A stretch of DNA of 64,000 bases from Saprospiraceae bacterium (GCA_016720635.1 JADKKF010000010.1:62001-126000), one strand, 5' to 3'; counted from the stretch's first letter, positions 1 through 9,719 are shown. Notes: generated from the sequence alone by a model not told the origin. Numbers and translations are program-made.

Positions 1-616
1 TTTTATGTAAAATTCCGTAACGACTGTAACGAATAAAAACGCTTGGATCTAGAATATCTTCGAAATATTTTAATGTTTTAGATGAAACTATTTTCTTGGT
101 ATTCGTGTGGATGATTGTATAATTCCCATCTGCCATTAGGTACTGGATATCCGAATAAAATAATTTTAGGACCTCGTATTTTGTGTTAACAAAAAAGAAA
201 TCTAAATAATCTAAACTACCCTTTGAAGAATCTATCAATATATTGATTTTCTCCTTGTGAAACTGGTTGGATGAATTTACAAATTTTTGTAATGCTTCAT
301 GAACTTCCAAAGGATTGATTGGTTTTAATAAATAATCGAAAGCAGATAATTTGATGGCTTTCAGAGCATATTCTTCATATGCTGTGGTAAAAATAATGCC
401 AAAATTTGGATTTTTGACTTTTTCAAAAGCATCAAATACGAGGTTATTGCCCAACCTGATATCGGAAAAAACCAAGGCTGGCTGGGATTGATTCAGCTTA
501 AGAATTGCTGAATCTAATGAATTGGCGGTTTCAATATTTTTAAAGGCAAAACCATTTAAAATATTTATTAAATACTCTTGACTAGGTGTTTCATCTTCAA
601 TAATTAAAATTTTCAT
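1..616 (-). CDS. LytTR-family response regulator (3' end beyond the window)
   Basis: Two-component response regulator that is phosphorylated by a histidine kinase and binds DNA through a LytTR domain. I translated it from ATG at 616 down to base 2 (205 codons with no stop). It begins MKILIIEDE. The receiver domain (about residues 1-118) has the phospho-acceptor Asp52 in FSDIRLG, Thr77/78 in IIFTTAY and Lys98 in LLKPI. The LytTR DNA-binding domain starts near residue 140 (QYLMADGNYT, then FIRYSRY) and its last residues lie off the left edge. The start codon overlaps the stop of the upstream sensor kinase gene (ATGA), so the two are probably translationally coupled and act as a pair. The target genes cannot be deduced. 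The family assignment is firm; the exact regulon is unknown. Confidence 0.88.
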   Translation of the reverse strand, partial: MKILIIEDETPSQEYLINILNGFAFKNIETANSLDSAILKLNQSQPALVFSDIRLGNNLVFDAFEKVKNPNFGIIFTTAYEEYALKAIKLSAFDYLLKPINPLEVHEALQKFVNSSNQFHKEKINILIDSSKGSLDYLDFFFVNTKYEVLKLFYSDIQYLMADGNYTIIHTNTKKIVSSKTLKYFEDILDPSVFIRYSRYGILHK

Positions 617-3566
617 GTTCTAAAAGTTTGAATATAAGTTACAGTAGTGCCGCTAGAACCTACATCCATGGACGAGGCAAAATTGAGAGAAAAGGAATAC
701 TTTTTGACTGTGGAGTTAAGATTTTCAATTCTTTGAATAATATTTTTAATACCGATTGAATTATGATTTGAGTTTTCAGATCTATTGTTCATATTTTTTA
801 GATCCATTCCAAGTCCATTGTCAGAAACGCTTACAATCAATTGGTTCCTATTGGCTTTGTAAAAGAAATAGTTAATTTTTATTAGTTACTCTATCGTCCG
901 AAAGGCCATGCCATATAGCATTTTCGATCAATGGTTGGACAATCATGGGCGGAATTTCTTGGGTATCTTCATCCAAATCTTCGTCAACATGGAAGTCAAT
1001 AGTAAGCTTCTTTGAAAATCGAGCCATTTCAATATCTAGATATAAATTTAGAATTTCAATTTCTTCATTGATTTCAATAAATTCCCTTTTTGTTGATTCA
1101 AGTATTCGTCGCTGCAATTTTGATATTTTAAATAAATATTCCGTCCCTGTACTTAATTCTCCTTTTTGTAAAACCCTAATGACAGTCTGCAATGCATTGA
1201 AGTTGAAATGAGGATTCATTTGAGTCCTTAATATGTCAAGTTTTAACTTGTTGTTTTCATGAAGCATCAGTTTCTTGTCAAACTCCACACGCAATTTTGA
1301 TTCTTTGATTTCATATAAATAAAAAGCAATGCCAATAAGTATAGAAAATATTAAAAGTGAAAGCAAAATTTTGAAAATAGGCCTATTGTAAAAATTAGGC
1401 TTGATACTCAATTTTAGATGACTTACGTTTTTGCTGTTTTCAGTAGGAGAGTCACTAACCACTTGAATTTCATATTCACCCGGAGGTAGGTTGGTGATTT
1501 GAAAACCAGAATTATCAAAACTAGAAAAATCCGTTAAGGAATTTATTTTATAGAAAAATTTAGTTGAGTAATTTGACGGGGATAGGTATGTTAATGTTAT
1601 AGGTAAATCATTTTCGCTAAATACCAGTGTGTTGGTTTCGTAAGTATAGCGGTGAATGATATTGTTTTTATATTTTACAGAATAAAGTTGAGGTTTTTCT
1701 TTTTTATCAATGATAGTGTCAATCCCATCGGGTATGATTTCAAGCCCTCCAAAATATGAAGCGAGTAAATTTCCATTAGGTAAAATTTCTAAGTTGTTTA
1801 TATGTTCTCGATTTAAACTTAAGGGTTGTTTATGATTTTGGATCCTTTCAACTTGTATTGGCCCCTAGTTTTTTTGAAATAGCTAAAAAAGATACCGTTT
1901 TGGTGGATAAAATAAATTTTATCTTTGTATATATCCCCAATTGCTATGAAATTGGTTGAATCTGGATTTGGTATGTGAAGCTTAATCACTTGACTTTTTC
2001 AAAATAATAGATTTCACCTAAGTTATTAATCATAAATACAGTTCCATTTGACAATTGCTTTAAATCCTTCAATCCTTTCAGATTGAAATTATCAAGATTT
2101 TCAAAATAGAAGATTTTATCCTTTGAAAAATAATTCAATTTATAAAGGCTGTCGTTTGTAAGAATATAAAAAGTTGAATCATTTAAAGGGGCGATCTTTT
2201 TTATTCTTTTGTTAAGTAACAGATATGACCGATCAGTTTCTAAGTCGAAATTTATAAGTCCTAAAGAAGAACCAACTAATATTTTATTTTGATTTGTTAA
2301 ACTTAGGGTTTTAACTGAATTTAAAGCGAAAAACTGCTTGCGTTTTGTCTTGATATTGATTTTGAAAAATCCTAAGTCTGTACCCAAATATAAGTAATTA
2401 TTTTTTGTAACGAAACATCGAGTTGTTCCAAAATTATTTTTTGAATTGTTAAAGGTTCCATTTAGGATTGTATTTAACCGATCGTCAAAAAGCTGAAAAT
2501 TGCAATATTCATCGGATGCTAAGTAGAAATTTTTAAATTTGTTGAGACCAAAATTTGAATTTATAAGAAATTTTTCTTTAGAAAAATTGATTTCATTTAG
2601 TAGAGTTCCACTTGATGGAATGATAAATAAACCTTGGTTTGAGGTTCCAACAAATAGGTTATCAAAATGGTCAAGCTTTAAAGTAGCAATAGAAAAATCT
2701 GGGATCAAGGTGGAAATTTCGGGATTTTCACTAAATGGATTTTTAATCTTGAATAACCCTGTATTATATCCACCGCAAAAAGCCGTATTTGTTTTTTTGT
2801 TGTATTCAAATGCAATCAGAAATTCATGCTTTATTCCTTTCGATTTAAAGTTAAGAGTTTTGACAAGGGTATCAGTGTATAAAGTAAGTTGGGTATTAAT
2901 TAAAGTTATAAATGATTTCTCATTAATGTGTATGCATCTAATTTTATTTAGTTGTGTAAGTTTGTTGGTTTTGCCAATTTTAACTTTTTCTAGAATAATG
3001 TGATTATAATCAGAAAAATGAGGTGATAAAGTTTTTATTTTACCTTTAGTTAAAATTGCAATTGAATCTTTTAAGTAGAGAGGGAAGGATGTCTCGTTTT
3101 CTGGGATATTTATGGTCTTAAACTTCTGTGTACCCCCATTATATTCTGATATTTTCCTAAAATACGAAAAATAAATGGCATCTTTCCATTCATAAATGTT
3201 ATTAAAAGGCTGGGTGTCTTTATGTACAATTTTTAGGTTCTTTTGGTCAAGTGAGTCTATTTTAATATAACCTATTGACCCGTTAAAAAAATTGAACCAT
3301 AATCGTTTTCTACTATCAAGGAACATGCTCAGTACTTCTGTTGAAGGCAACTTGTCGATTGGCCAATAGGGTTCAATCATCACTCCATCAAACAAAAAAA
3401 TACCATTGTTGGTAGCTAGAACACAATTGTTTGGCCCAATAAACTCAATGTCATAAACACAGCTAAAATCTTTTTGACGATATTATCCAAGCGGATATAT
3501 TTCTGCCCAAAGACATTATTTTGCAAGAGATTGACCAATAATAAACAAAAAGAAAATAAACCGCAT
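613..3566 (-). pseudogene. Propeller-type sensor histidine kinase (LytS/YehU-like), broken by five single-base frameshifts
   Basis: Membrane sensor kinase partner of the downstream LytTR regulator. Reading across frames gives one protein of about 984 residues. It has a signal peptide (MRFIFF..LLLVNLL..VFGQ), a periplasmic two-component propeller region (roughly 3400-1900), a Y_Y_Y domain (about 1860-1470), one membrane helix (about 1330-1390), a His_kinase domain with the phospho-His in QMNPHFNFNALQ, and an ATPase domain with N-box PLIENAIWHGL and G-box SDNGLGMD. The frame breaks lie at T/A runs or pairs near 3547-3551 (one base too many), 3471-3475 (one missing), 1990-1991 (one missing), 1862-1865 (one missing) and 876-880 (one too many). 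The corrected frame has no stops and the length becomes divisible by three. This is either a multiply frameshifted pseudogene or a poorly sequenced intact gene; I favour the latter. Confidence 0.75.
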
Positions 3567-3905
3567 GGAATTTTAAGTGCTTTTCCTACTATTACTATAC
3601 GAAAAAAATAATTATTCTATGACAAAAATACGAATATATTTTTCATATATAATAATATTTAATATAAATTAAAAATATTAATTATTTATTTTATCGTAGT
3701 GTAAATGCCTGAAACAAATAAAAAAAGAATTATTTGGATTTAATTTACAAAATGACAAAATTTATAGTATCTAATGAAAATTTAATTATTAAACGTGCAC
3801 TAATTTAAATTTCATGATTAAAATTATTGAATCATCTTTGCTAGGTATTTAGGATTTAATATTACATTCAGATTCCACGCAAATTAGTATATAAGATCCT
3901 GCGTG

Positions 3906-3913
3906 TATATTTG
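3906..3913 (+). promoter_or_regulatory. Bacteroidota -7 box TATATTTG for a candidate small RNA
   Basis: The sequence TATATTTG matches the Bacteroidota -7 consensus TAnnTTTG exactly. No clear -33 TTG lies at the usual distance upstream. There is no open reading frame downstream, but a terminator follows about 100 bp later, so the box would drive a short non-coding transcript. Confidence 0.4.
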
Positions 3914-3919
3914 TCCAAC

Positions 3920-4038
3920 AGTTAAAGAGAATTTCCAGTATTAAGTCTGCCCATGACTTGGTTTTGGTTTAAGTTCTAGCACTTGAAATAATAATAGGGT
4001 TAAGCTAAGCTGCCATATTTTTTTGGCAGCTTACTTTT
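3920..4038 (+). ncRNA. Candidate small RNA with Rho-independent terminator
   Basis: The stretch of about 120 nt runs from just after the -7 box at 3906-3913 to the T-run after the terminator at 4007-4032. It can form AAGTC/GACTT (3943-3947 with 3955-3959), AAGT/ACTT (3971-3974 with 3981-3984) and the strong terminator stem. No start codon with a meaningful ORF is present. This is inferred from signals only; I see no similarity to a named RNA. Confidence 0.4.
4007..4038 (+). terminator. Rho-independent terminator (plus strand)
   Basis: Perfect 9-bp stem AAGCTGCCA (4007-4015) with TGGCAGCTT (4024-4032) and a T-rich loop, followed by ACTTTTTT on the plus strand. No plus-strand protein gene precedes it within 4 kb, which is why a small RNA is suspected. 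The stem is almost the same sequence as that of the hsp20 terminator 80 bp away. Confidence 0.65.
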
Positions 4039-4090
4039 TTGAAGTAACAAATTTTACTTCATCATTTGTTCGTTTACTATGTTTTTTTTA

Positions 4091-4116
4091 AAAAAAAAGC
4101 TGCCCGAAGGCAGCTT
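4091..4116 (-). terminator. Rho-independent terminator of the hsp20 genes
   Basis: On the minus strand, AAGCTGCC-TTCG-GGCAGCTT forms a perfect 8-bp stem closed by a stable UUCG tetraloop and is followed by eight T residues. It starts 25 bp after the stop codon of the downstream hsp20 gene. Confidence 0.85.
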
Positions 4117-4141
4117 AATCAATAAAATATTCCCAGATTGT

Positions 4142-4573
4142 CTATTCAATAACAATCTTCTTTTCTACTTTGGGTTGCTCGGCAATCTTGCCAATTTTCA
4201 GGGTTAAAATACCTTGAAAATACTTGGCTTCGATGTTGTCTTGATTGGCGTTTTCAGGAAGGATAAATGTCCTTTTAAAGGGCTTCGGCATGAAACCATT
4301 TATTGGCTTTACTGATTCTCCTTCTGATTTCGTTTCGATGTTTGATACAACCAATTTTTTGTCTTCTAGTTTTATCTCTAAGTCGTTCTTGTCGTAGCCC
4401 GGTACAGAAAGGTGCGCTACGTAATGGCCGTCTATTTCCTGAAAATTGGAGTTTGGAATAAAGTCTCGGAATTCTTTGCCTAGGATTTCATTGAATGAGG
4501 TATTCAAGAAGTCGTTCAATGCTTGACCGTAGTGACTGTTTAAATTTAAATTTTGAAAGAATGGTGATGTCAT
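4142..4573 (-). CDS. Small heat shock protein Hsp20/alpha-crystallin family (copy 2)
   Basis: ATP-independent holdase chaperone that binds unfolding cytoplasmic proteins. It has 143 residues, normal for the family. A variable N-terminal arm (about residues 1-45) is followed by the alpha-crystallin domain (about 46-143), with AHLSVPGYDKNDLEIKLEDK near the start and the edge-strand motif GILTLKIGK near the end. It lies 36 bp downstream of a second hsp20 gene on the same strand, followed by a strong terminator, so the two form an operon. An operator-like palindrome precedes the pair. The paralogs share layout and length but are clearly diverged in sequence. Confidence 0.93.
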   Translation of the reverse strand: MTSPFFQNLNLNSHYGQALNDFLNTSFNEILGKEFRDFIPNSNFQEIDGHYVAHLSVPGYDKNDLEIKLEDKKLVVSNIETKSEGESVKPINGFMPKPFKRTFILPENANQDNIEAKYFQGILTLKIGKIAEQPKVEKKIVIE

Positions 4574-4609
4574 GATAAAGAGTTTTAATTTATTTAATGT
4601 AAGAATTGG

Positions 4610-5041
4610 TTAAAGAATTTGGATATTTTGAGCAGTGGGAGCGGGTTTCTTTCCGAGAACGACCGTCAAAATCCCTTTTTCGTACTGAGCCTTGATATTG
4701 GCTGTATCAATTTTGTCGCTCAACACGAAGTTTTTCTCAAATCCTCTGTGTGCCATCGGGTTTATTTCATGGATTTCTTTGTTGTTTTCGTCGATCTCAC
4801 TCAATTTAATGGTTAGAAGATTGTCTTTGAGCTGTAAACTAAAGTCGGACTTTTCTCTACCTGGGGCAGCACAGCTTATCACAACTTCTCCATCGGTGTC
4901 TTTAATGCGAAAAGGTGTGTTGATGTGATGAATAGGTCCTCTCGAATAGTTTTTTGTAGGGGCGAATTGCGCGTGATTTCTACATTCTAGATTATTCATA
5001 ATATTGTTTATTTTTGATTTTAAAATACTAATACTAACCAA
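4610..5041 (-). CDS. Small heat shock protein Hsp20/alpha-crystallin family (copy 1)
   Basis: Small heat shock chaperone, first gene of the two-gene hsp20 operon. The alpha-crystallin domain covers roughly residues 45-140, with VISCAAPGREKSDFSLQLKDN at its start and GILTVVLGKK at its end. From the start at 5041 it is 143 residues. A start at 4999 (MNNLECRNHAQF, 129 residues) is at least as likely, because the first 14 residues look like leader sequence and homologs usually begin close to that point. Heat or stress induction is expected for the family and is supported here by TGACAT inverted repeats upstream. Confidence 0.9.
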   Translation of the reverse strand: MVSISILKSKINNIMNNLECRNHAQFAPTKNYSRGPIHHINTPFRIKDTDGEVVISCAAPGREKSDFSLQLKDNLLTIKLSEIDENNKEIHEINPMAHRGFEKNFVLSDKIDTANIKAQYEKGILTVVLGKKPAPTAQNIQIL

Positions 5042-5102
5042 TTATTCAAATGGCATACCAAATGATAATACAAGACATTGTGGCAACAAAATTGCGCACA
5101 AG

Positions 5103-5147
5103 ATGTCAATATGACATAAAATCTCCAGCATCAACTGACATAATGAC
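5103..5147 (-). promoter_or_regulatory. Operator-like palindrome and repeated half-sites upstream of hsp20
   Basis: ATGTCA-ATA-TGACAT at 5103-5117 is a perfect 6-bp inverted repeat. Further TGACAT/TGACA half-sites follow at 5136-5141 and 5143-5147, and GCACAA/TTGTGC flank the group. It lies 60-110 bp upstream of the first hsp20 start. A repressor or activator site is inferred; it is not the classical CIRCE sequence. Confidence 0.45.
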
Positions 5148-5386
5148 AATTTTAATTTGTGCTAAAGTAAACCTATCTGGAAAACATAGGCAGCGTTTTC
5201 CTATATAATATCGTTTAATATGAAGTAGAGATAAAAAAACTATATTCTCGATTTTTTTTTCATAGTGAACGAATAAATGATTTTAGATACAAAGGGTCTA
5301 TTGCCGAATAGACCTTTTGTATTATTGCAAATGCCAACTCTCATGCTATGACCTGTTTTATCAGTTTTTTGTATTTTACAGAGCTC

Positions 5387-5504
5387 GCATAAGGAGTGGT
5401 AGTGATCTCGTCGCGATGTGACGAGAGTCTCGGCATGTTATGCTGAGACCGAAACGAAGTGTAGTCACGAACGGTCCGGCCTAGCGAAGCAAGGTATGCC
5501 CAAA
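5387..5504 (+). repeat. Structured intergenic element, copy R1
   Basis: First copy of a six-member family. Terminal pairing GCATA (5387-5391) with TATGC (5495-5499); motif GGAGTGG; hairpin P1 TCTCGTC/GACGAGA (5406-5412 with 5420-5426); hairpin P2 GTCTCGGCAT/ATGCTGAGAC (5427-5436 with 5440-5449); core GAAACGAAGTG; 3' end TATGCCCAAAT running into an A-rich tail. It sits between divergently transcribed hsp20 and GH57 genes and is GC-richer than its flanks. The core is the most diverged of the family together with R5. Confidence 0.7.
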
Positions 5505-5583
5505 TAAAAATAGAATGGATCGTCGAATTTTTGAAAAAGTAGGAAGGTCTAACAAGTGATTATTTTTTTCGCTTAAATTTCCG

Positions 5584-5591
5584 TAAATTTG
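5584..5591 (+). promoter_or_regulatory. Possible -7 box (TAAATTTG) of the GH57 gene
   Basis: TAAATTTG matches TAnnTTTG and lies 25 bp before the ATG at 5617. A -33 TTG is not evident. Confidence 0.4.
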
Positions 5592-5616
5592 TAGCTTTTT
5601 GAAGTAATAAATTTAG

Positions 5617-8007
5617 ATGAAAGAGGACGAAATCAAGCGATTTGTATGTATTCACGGGCATTTTTATCAGCCACCAAGAGAAAATGCATGGCTTGAAACA
5701 GTAGAAATCCAAGAGTCTGCTAAACCGTATCACGATTGGAATGAACGCATCACAATGGAATGTTATGGTGCGAATACAATGGCTAAAATCCTAAATGACG
5801 ATCGAAAGATTGTTGATATCATCAATAACTATAGTAAAATCAGCTTCAATGTTGGGCCTACTTTGATGTCGTGGTTTACTTGGAAAAACAAGGCTGTGCA
5901 TGACGCCATCGTAGAAGCGGATAAGATAAGTATAAGAAATTATGGGCAAGGCTCGGCTATGGCACAGGTGTATAATCATATAATCATGCCATTGGCAAAT
6001 CGTAGGGATAAGGAGACCCAAGTAAAATGGGGATTGTATGATTTTGAGCGAAGATTTGGTAGGAAGGCGGAGGGTATTTGGTTGGCGGAAACTGCAGTAG
6101 ATACAGAGACTCTAGAAATCTGCGCCGACAATGGCATAAAATACACGATATTGGCACCAAGCCAAGCCAAAGCATACAGAAAATTGGGTGAAGAAGGGTG
6201 GACTAACGGCATTCAACCTAATTTTCCATATGTATATAATTTGCCTAATGGAAAACGTATATTTTTGTTTTTTTATGATGGTAAAAGGTCGCAGGAAGTA
6301 GCTTTCAACGGGGTTTTGAATGATGGAAAATATTTTGCCAAATCTCTTTTGAGTGGGTTAGACAGCAGTAAGAACCAACCACAATTGCTACACATAGCAA
6401 CTGATGGGGAGACTTATGGGCATCACCATCCAAAAGGGGAAATGGCACTCGCTTATTGTTTGGCACAAATAGAGAAAACGGATGGAGTAGCACTCACAAA
6501 TTATGCTTCATTCTTAGCCAAAAATACCGTTCAATTCGAAGTTCAAATATATGAGAACTCTAGTTGGTCATGCTTTCATGGAGTTGAGAGATGGAGGTCC
6601 AACTGTGGCTGTGAAACGGGAGGTAAGCCAGGTTTCAATCAAAAATGGAGACAAGGATTAAGAGAAGCCCTAGACTGGCTTCGGGACTCTTTGATTCCAT
6701 TGTTTGAAAATGGCCTTAAACCACATTATCCAGATCCATGGATGTTGAGGAATAAATACATTGAAATATTTTTCGAGCGTAATGAAGCCAATATCCAATT
6801 ATTTTTTGACAACTATCTGCCCAATATCCAGGATAACCACACGAAAACTACTGTGCTGAGACTTCTTGAAATGCAGAGACAGGCTATGTATATGTTCACA
6901 AGTTGCGGTTGGTTTTTTAATGATGTATCAGGTATCGAGACTGTTCAAATCCTTCAATATGCCAATAGAGCCATTCAGCTAGCGAAATCGGAGACGGGTG
7001 TTGATCTAGAACCCACCTTCAAGTTAATGCTGGGAAGTTCTATCAGTAATTATGAAGAATATGGGTCGGCCAAAGATATCTATGAAAAATGGGTAAGTCC
7101 GAAAACCCTTACGCTTACAAAAGTAGGGATGCATTATGCTGTGAGTAGTTTATTCCAATCGGAAGGCAGGGTCTTAACGATATTCAACTATGATTGCCAA
7201 AGCAGAATCCAGCAACTGCATCGAAGTGGAAACCTTATCTTAAGCTATGGAATCACAGAGGTGCGATCTAGGGTTACGCTTTCCGAAAAAGTATTTTCAT
7301 ATATCATAGTGTATATGGGAGGTCATCATCTGATCGGTAATTCTTCGGATTTGGTGGATGAGAATACATTCAAGGAGATTACGGAGAATATAAAGTTGGC
7401 ATTCGAAGAAAGTAATATCACCAAAGTATTGGATTTGATGCGAAATCATTTTAAAGACCATACTTTTTCGTATTTTGATTTGCTTAAAGATGAACAATTA
7501 AAGTTGCTAGAAAAGGTAATACAAATCAATGAAGAGAGCGCTTTAACTAGTTATGAAATGGTCAATAATAATACCTATGCTTTGATGACCATCATGCACA
7601 ATAGCCAATTGGAAGTTCCTGAGCTTTTCTTGAGAAATTTGCAAACTCTGGTACAAGTAAAACTTGAAAATCGGTTGGAAATACATCCTCAATTGCAACT
7701 CATTCCTATACGTAAGCTAAAAGGACTCGCCGATGATGTTATAAAGTGGAAAATTGATTTAAATACTGTAGTTTTGGAATTTATGGCTACGAAGTTCTTT
7801 GATGCACAGAAAAACACATTATTTATCGAAGATATACAAGAAGAATATGCTGAAAACATCTTGAAAGCTTTGGAAATTTTGGAATTATTAAAAATACAAC
7901 CCTCATTGAATGGGCTTCAAAATATAGTATTTAACATTATCAAAAATCAAGGAATGAGTCAAGGTTCTGCTATCAAAGCTTTGGCAACCTACATAGATTT
8001 GGCCTAA
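5617..8007 (+). CDS. Glycoside hydrolase family 57 protein with C-terminal DUF3536-type region
   Basis: Predicted cytoplasmic alpha-glucan hydrolase or transferase of 796 residues. GH57 enzymes act on starch- or glycogen-like polymers. The N-terminal GH57 barrel (about residues 8-340) starts with the HGHFYQPPR motif. The catalytic nucleophile is Glu158 in GIWLAETAVD and the acid/base is Asp263 in ATDGETYGHHH. The C-terminal 400 residues match what is usually annotated as DUF3536, with a conserved FTSCGWFFND motif. No signal peptide is seen. It stands alone: the hsp20 genes upstream diverge and glnS follows with its own promoter. Exact substrate specificity cannot be told from the sequence. 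Intact, with no frameshift. Confidence 0.92.
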   Translation: MKEDEIKRFVCIHGHFYQPPRENAWLETVEIQESAKPYHDWNERITMECYGANTMAKILNDDRKIVDIINNYSKISFNVGPTLMSWFTWKNKAVHDAIVEADKISIRNYGQGSAMAQVYNHIIMPLANRRDKETQVKWGLYDFERRFGRKAEGIWLAETAVDTETLEICADNGIKYTILAPSQAKAYRKLGEEGWTNGIQPNFPYVYNLPNGKRIFLFFYDGKRSQEVAFNGVLNDGKYFAKSLLSGLDSSKNQPQLLHIATDGETYGHHHPKGEMALAYCLAQIEKTDGVALTNYASFLAKNTVQFEVQIYENSSWSCFHGVERWRSNCGCETGGKPGFNQKWRQGLREALDWLRDSLIPLFENGLKPHYPDPWMLRNKYIEIFFERNEANIQLFFDNYLPNIQDNHTKTTVLRLLEMQRQAMYMFTSCGWFFNDVSGIETVQILQYANRAIQLAKSETGVDLEPTFKLMLGSSISNYEEYGSAKDIYEKWVSPKTLTLTKVGMHYAVSSLFQSEGRVLTIFNYDCQSRIQQLHRSGNLILSYGITEVRSRVTLSEKVFSYIIVYMGGHHLIGNSSDLVDENTFKEITENIKLAFEESNITKVLDLMRNHFKDHTFSYFDLLKDEQLKLLEKVIQINEESALTSYEMVNNNTYALMTIMHNSQLEVPELFLRNLQTLVQVKLENRLEIHPQLQLIPIRKLKGLADDVIKWKIDLNTVVLEFMATKFFDAQKNTLFIEDIQEEYAENILKALEILELLKIQPSLNGLQNIVFNIIKNQGMSQGSAIKALATYIDLA

Positions 8008-8027
8008 GTGAATCAAAATTATATTTG
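7998..8027 (+). promoter_or_regulatory. Bacteroidota-type promoter of glnS
   Basis: TTTG at 7998-8001, an 18-bp spacer, and TATATTTG at 8020-8027 match the TTG-N17-23-TAnnTTTG consensus very well. The -33 box overlaps the end of the GH57 gene and the glnS ATG follows 22 bp after the -7 box. Confidence 0.7.
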
Positions 8028-8049
8028 CAATAAGAAATAAAATACATAG

Positions 8050-9707
8050 ATGGAAAATCACAACAATTTTATCGAAGAAATCATAATAGAAGACAAGGCG
8101 TCTGGAAAAAATGGAGGAAGGGTCCAAACGAGATTTCCACCTGAGCCCAATGGTTTTTTGCATTTAGGACATTCTAAATCCATCTGTTTAAATTTTGGGA
8201 TAGCGGAGCGATTTGAAGGTAAAACCAATCTCCGATTTGACGATACGAATCCAGTTACAGAAGACACAATTTATGTCGAATCGATCAAGGAGGATATTGC
8301 TTGGTTAGGATTCAATTGGGATAAAGAGTTATATGCATCTGATTATTTTGATCAACTATATGAATATGCCGTAAGCTTGATAAAAGCTGGAAAAGCCTAT
8401 GTGGATGATAGTACTTCAGAAGAAATAGCACAGATGAAAGGCACCCCGACGGTACCTGGAGTTGATAGTCCTTACAAAAGCAGGAGTCCTGAAGAGAATT
8501 TAAGCTTATTCGAAGAGATGAAAGCTGGCAAATGGCCAGAGGGCTCTAAGGTATTAAGGGCAGATGTAGATATGAAATCCCCTAATATGCTGCTTAGAGA
8601 TCCTATCATATACAGGATAAAGTTTGCTCACCATCATAGAACTGGAGATAAATGGTGTATATACCCATTGTACGATTTTGCACATGGTTATAGCGATTCG
8701 ATCGAACATATCACGCATAGTATCTGTACGCTAGAATTCGAAAATCACAGACCATTATACGATTGGTTTTTAGAAACATTGGATGTTTTCAGAAGTCGAC
8801 AAATAGAATTTGCTCGACTCAATCTTAATTATACTGTAATGTCCAAGCGAAAGTTGCTACAATTGGTCAATGAAGGCATGGTATCAGGTTGGGATGACCC
8901 TCGGATGCCTACCATCTCTGGTGCAAGGAGGCGTGGATATACCGCCGCAGCAATTAGAAATTTTGCCAAGCATATTGGCATTGCGAAGCGGGAGAATGTC
9001 ATCGAATTGAGTTTGCTTGAGTTTTTGTGAGGGAGGACTTGAATAAAAAGGCGACTCGTGTCATGGCCGTATTAGATCCTATAAAAGTGGTTATAACTAA
9101 CTATCCAGATCAGGAAGAATGGCTGGATGCGGAAAATAACCCTGAGGATTTGGAGGCTGGTACTAGGCCTATTCCTTTTTCTTCCACACTTTACATAGAG
9201 CGAGAAGATTTTATGGAGGATGCGCCAAAAAAATATTTTAGATTGACCTTGGGGCAAAAGGTAAGATTAAAACATGCTTATATCATACAGTGTGACAATG
9301 TAGTAAAAAATGATGCTGGTGATATAGTTGAGCTTCATTGTACTTATTTTCCGGAGAGCAAAAGTGGCCAAGATACGTCTGGAATCGAGGTAAAAAGTAC
9401 TATACACTGGGTAAGTGCGAAGCACGCTATTGATGCGCAGTGCAGATTGTACGATAGGCTATTTACGGTAGAAGATCCCGATGGCAATAAAGATGTTGAT
9501 TTTAAAACATATATCAATCCTGAATCTTTGACCATTTTGGAATCGATAAAAATAGAACCTTCGCTGCAAAATGCACAAGTAGGGCAGGGGTATCAATTTT
9601 TGCGAAAAGGCTATTTTTGCTTAGACAAAGACAGTACGGGTGATAGTCTAATTTTTAATAGAACCGTAACCTTAAAAGACACCTGGGCTAAGCTCAAATC
9701 ACAATAA
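8050..9707 (+). CDS. glnS: Glutamine--tRNA ligase, interrupted by one frameshift
   Basis: Charges tRNA-Gln with glutamine. The class I synthetase signatures are present: RFPPEPNGFLHLGHSKS (HIGH region) and MSKRKLL (KMSKS region), followed by the anticodon-binding beta-barrels. The reading frame breaks at a T5 run at 9022-9026. The first part ends with SLLEFL and the second resumes with VREDLNKKATRVMAVLDP. Adding one T gives a continuous LEFFVREDLN and a 552-residue protein, close to the 554 of E. coli GlnRS, with no other stop. A sequencing error is therefore more likely than loss of an essential-type gene. Its presence means this organism charges Gln-tRNA directly. Confidence 0.9.
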
Positions 9708-9719
9708 AGTAATTTCTAA

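Larger units (their letters stand above)
3567..4141. other. AT-rich intergenic region between the sensor kinase and hsp20
   Basis: No protein-coding gene is visible. The part from 3600 to 3850 is very AT-rich and featureless to my eye. The part from 3906 to 4038 holds a promoter-like box, three small hairpins and a terminator, and is listed separately as a candidate small RNA. 4097-4116 is the terminator of the hsp20 pair. Confidence 0.6.

Noticed and set aside
945..1211. Plus-strand open frames inside the sensor kinase, T9SS and other genes
   Set aside because: They are antisense shadows of well-supported genes, with no start signals or family resemblance.
5380..5510. tRNA or CRISPR-like repeat in the GC-rich intergenic DNA
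   Set aside because: There is no cloverleaf with CCA-like acceptor or T-loop, and no regularly spaced direct repeats. The hairpins belong to the structured element family.
8990..9060. Programmed ribosomal frameshift in glnS (and similarly in mutS2, POT and the T9SS genes)
   Set aside because: The breaks occur at ordinary runs of 2-6 bases, in both directions, without a shared slippery heptamer or downstream stimulator, and in unrelated genes. Base errors explain them better.
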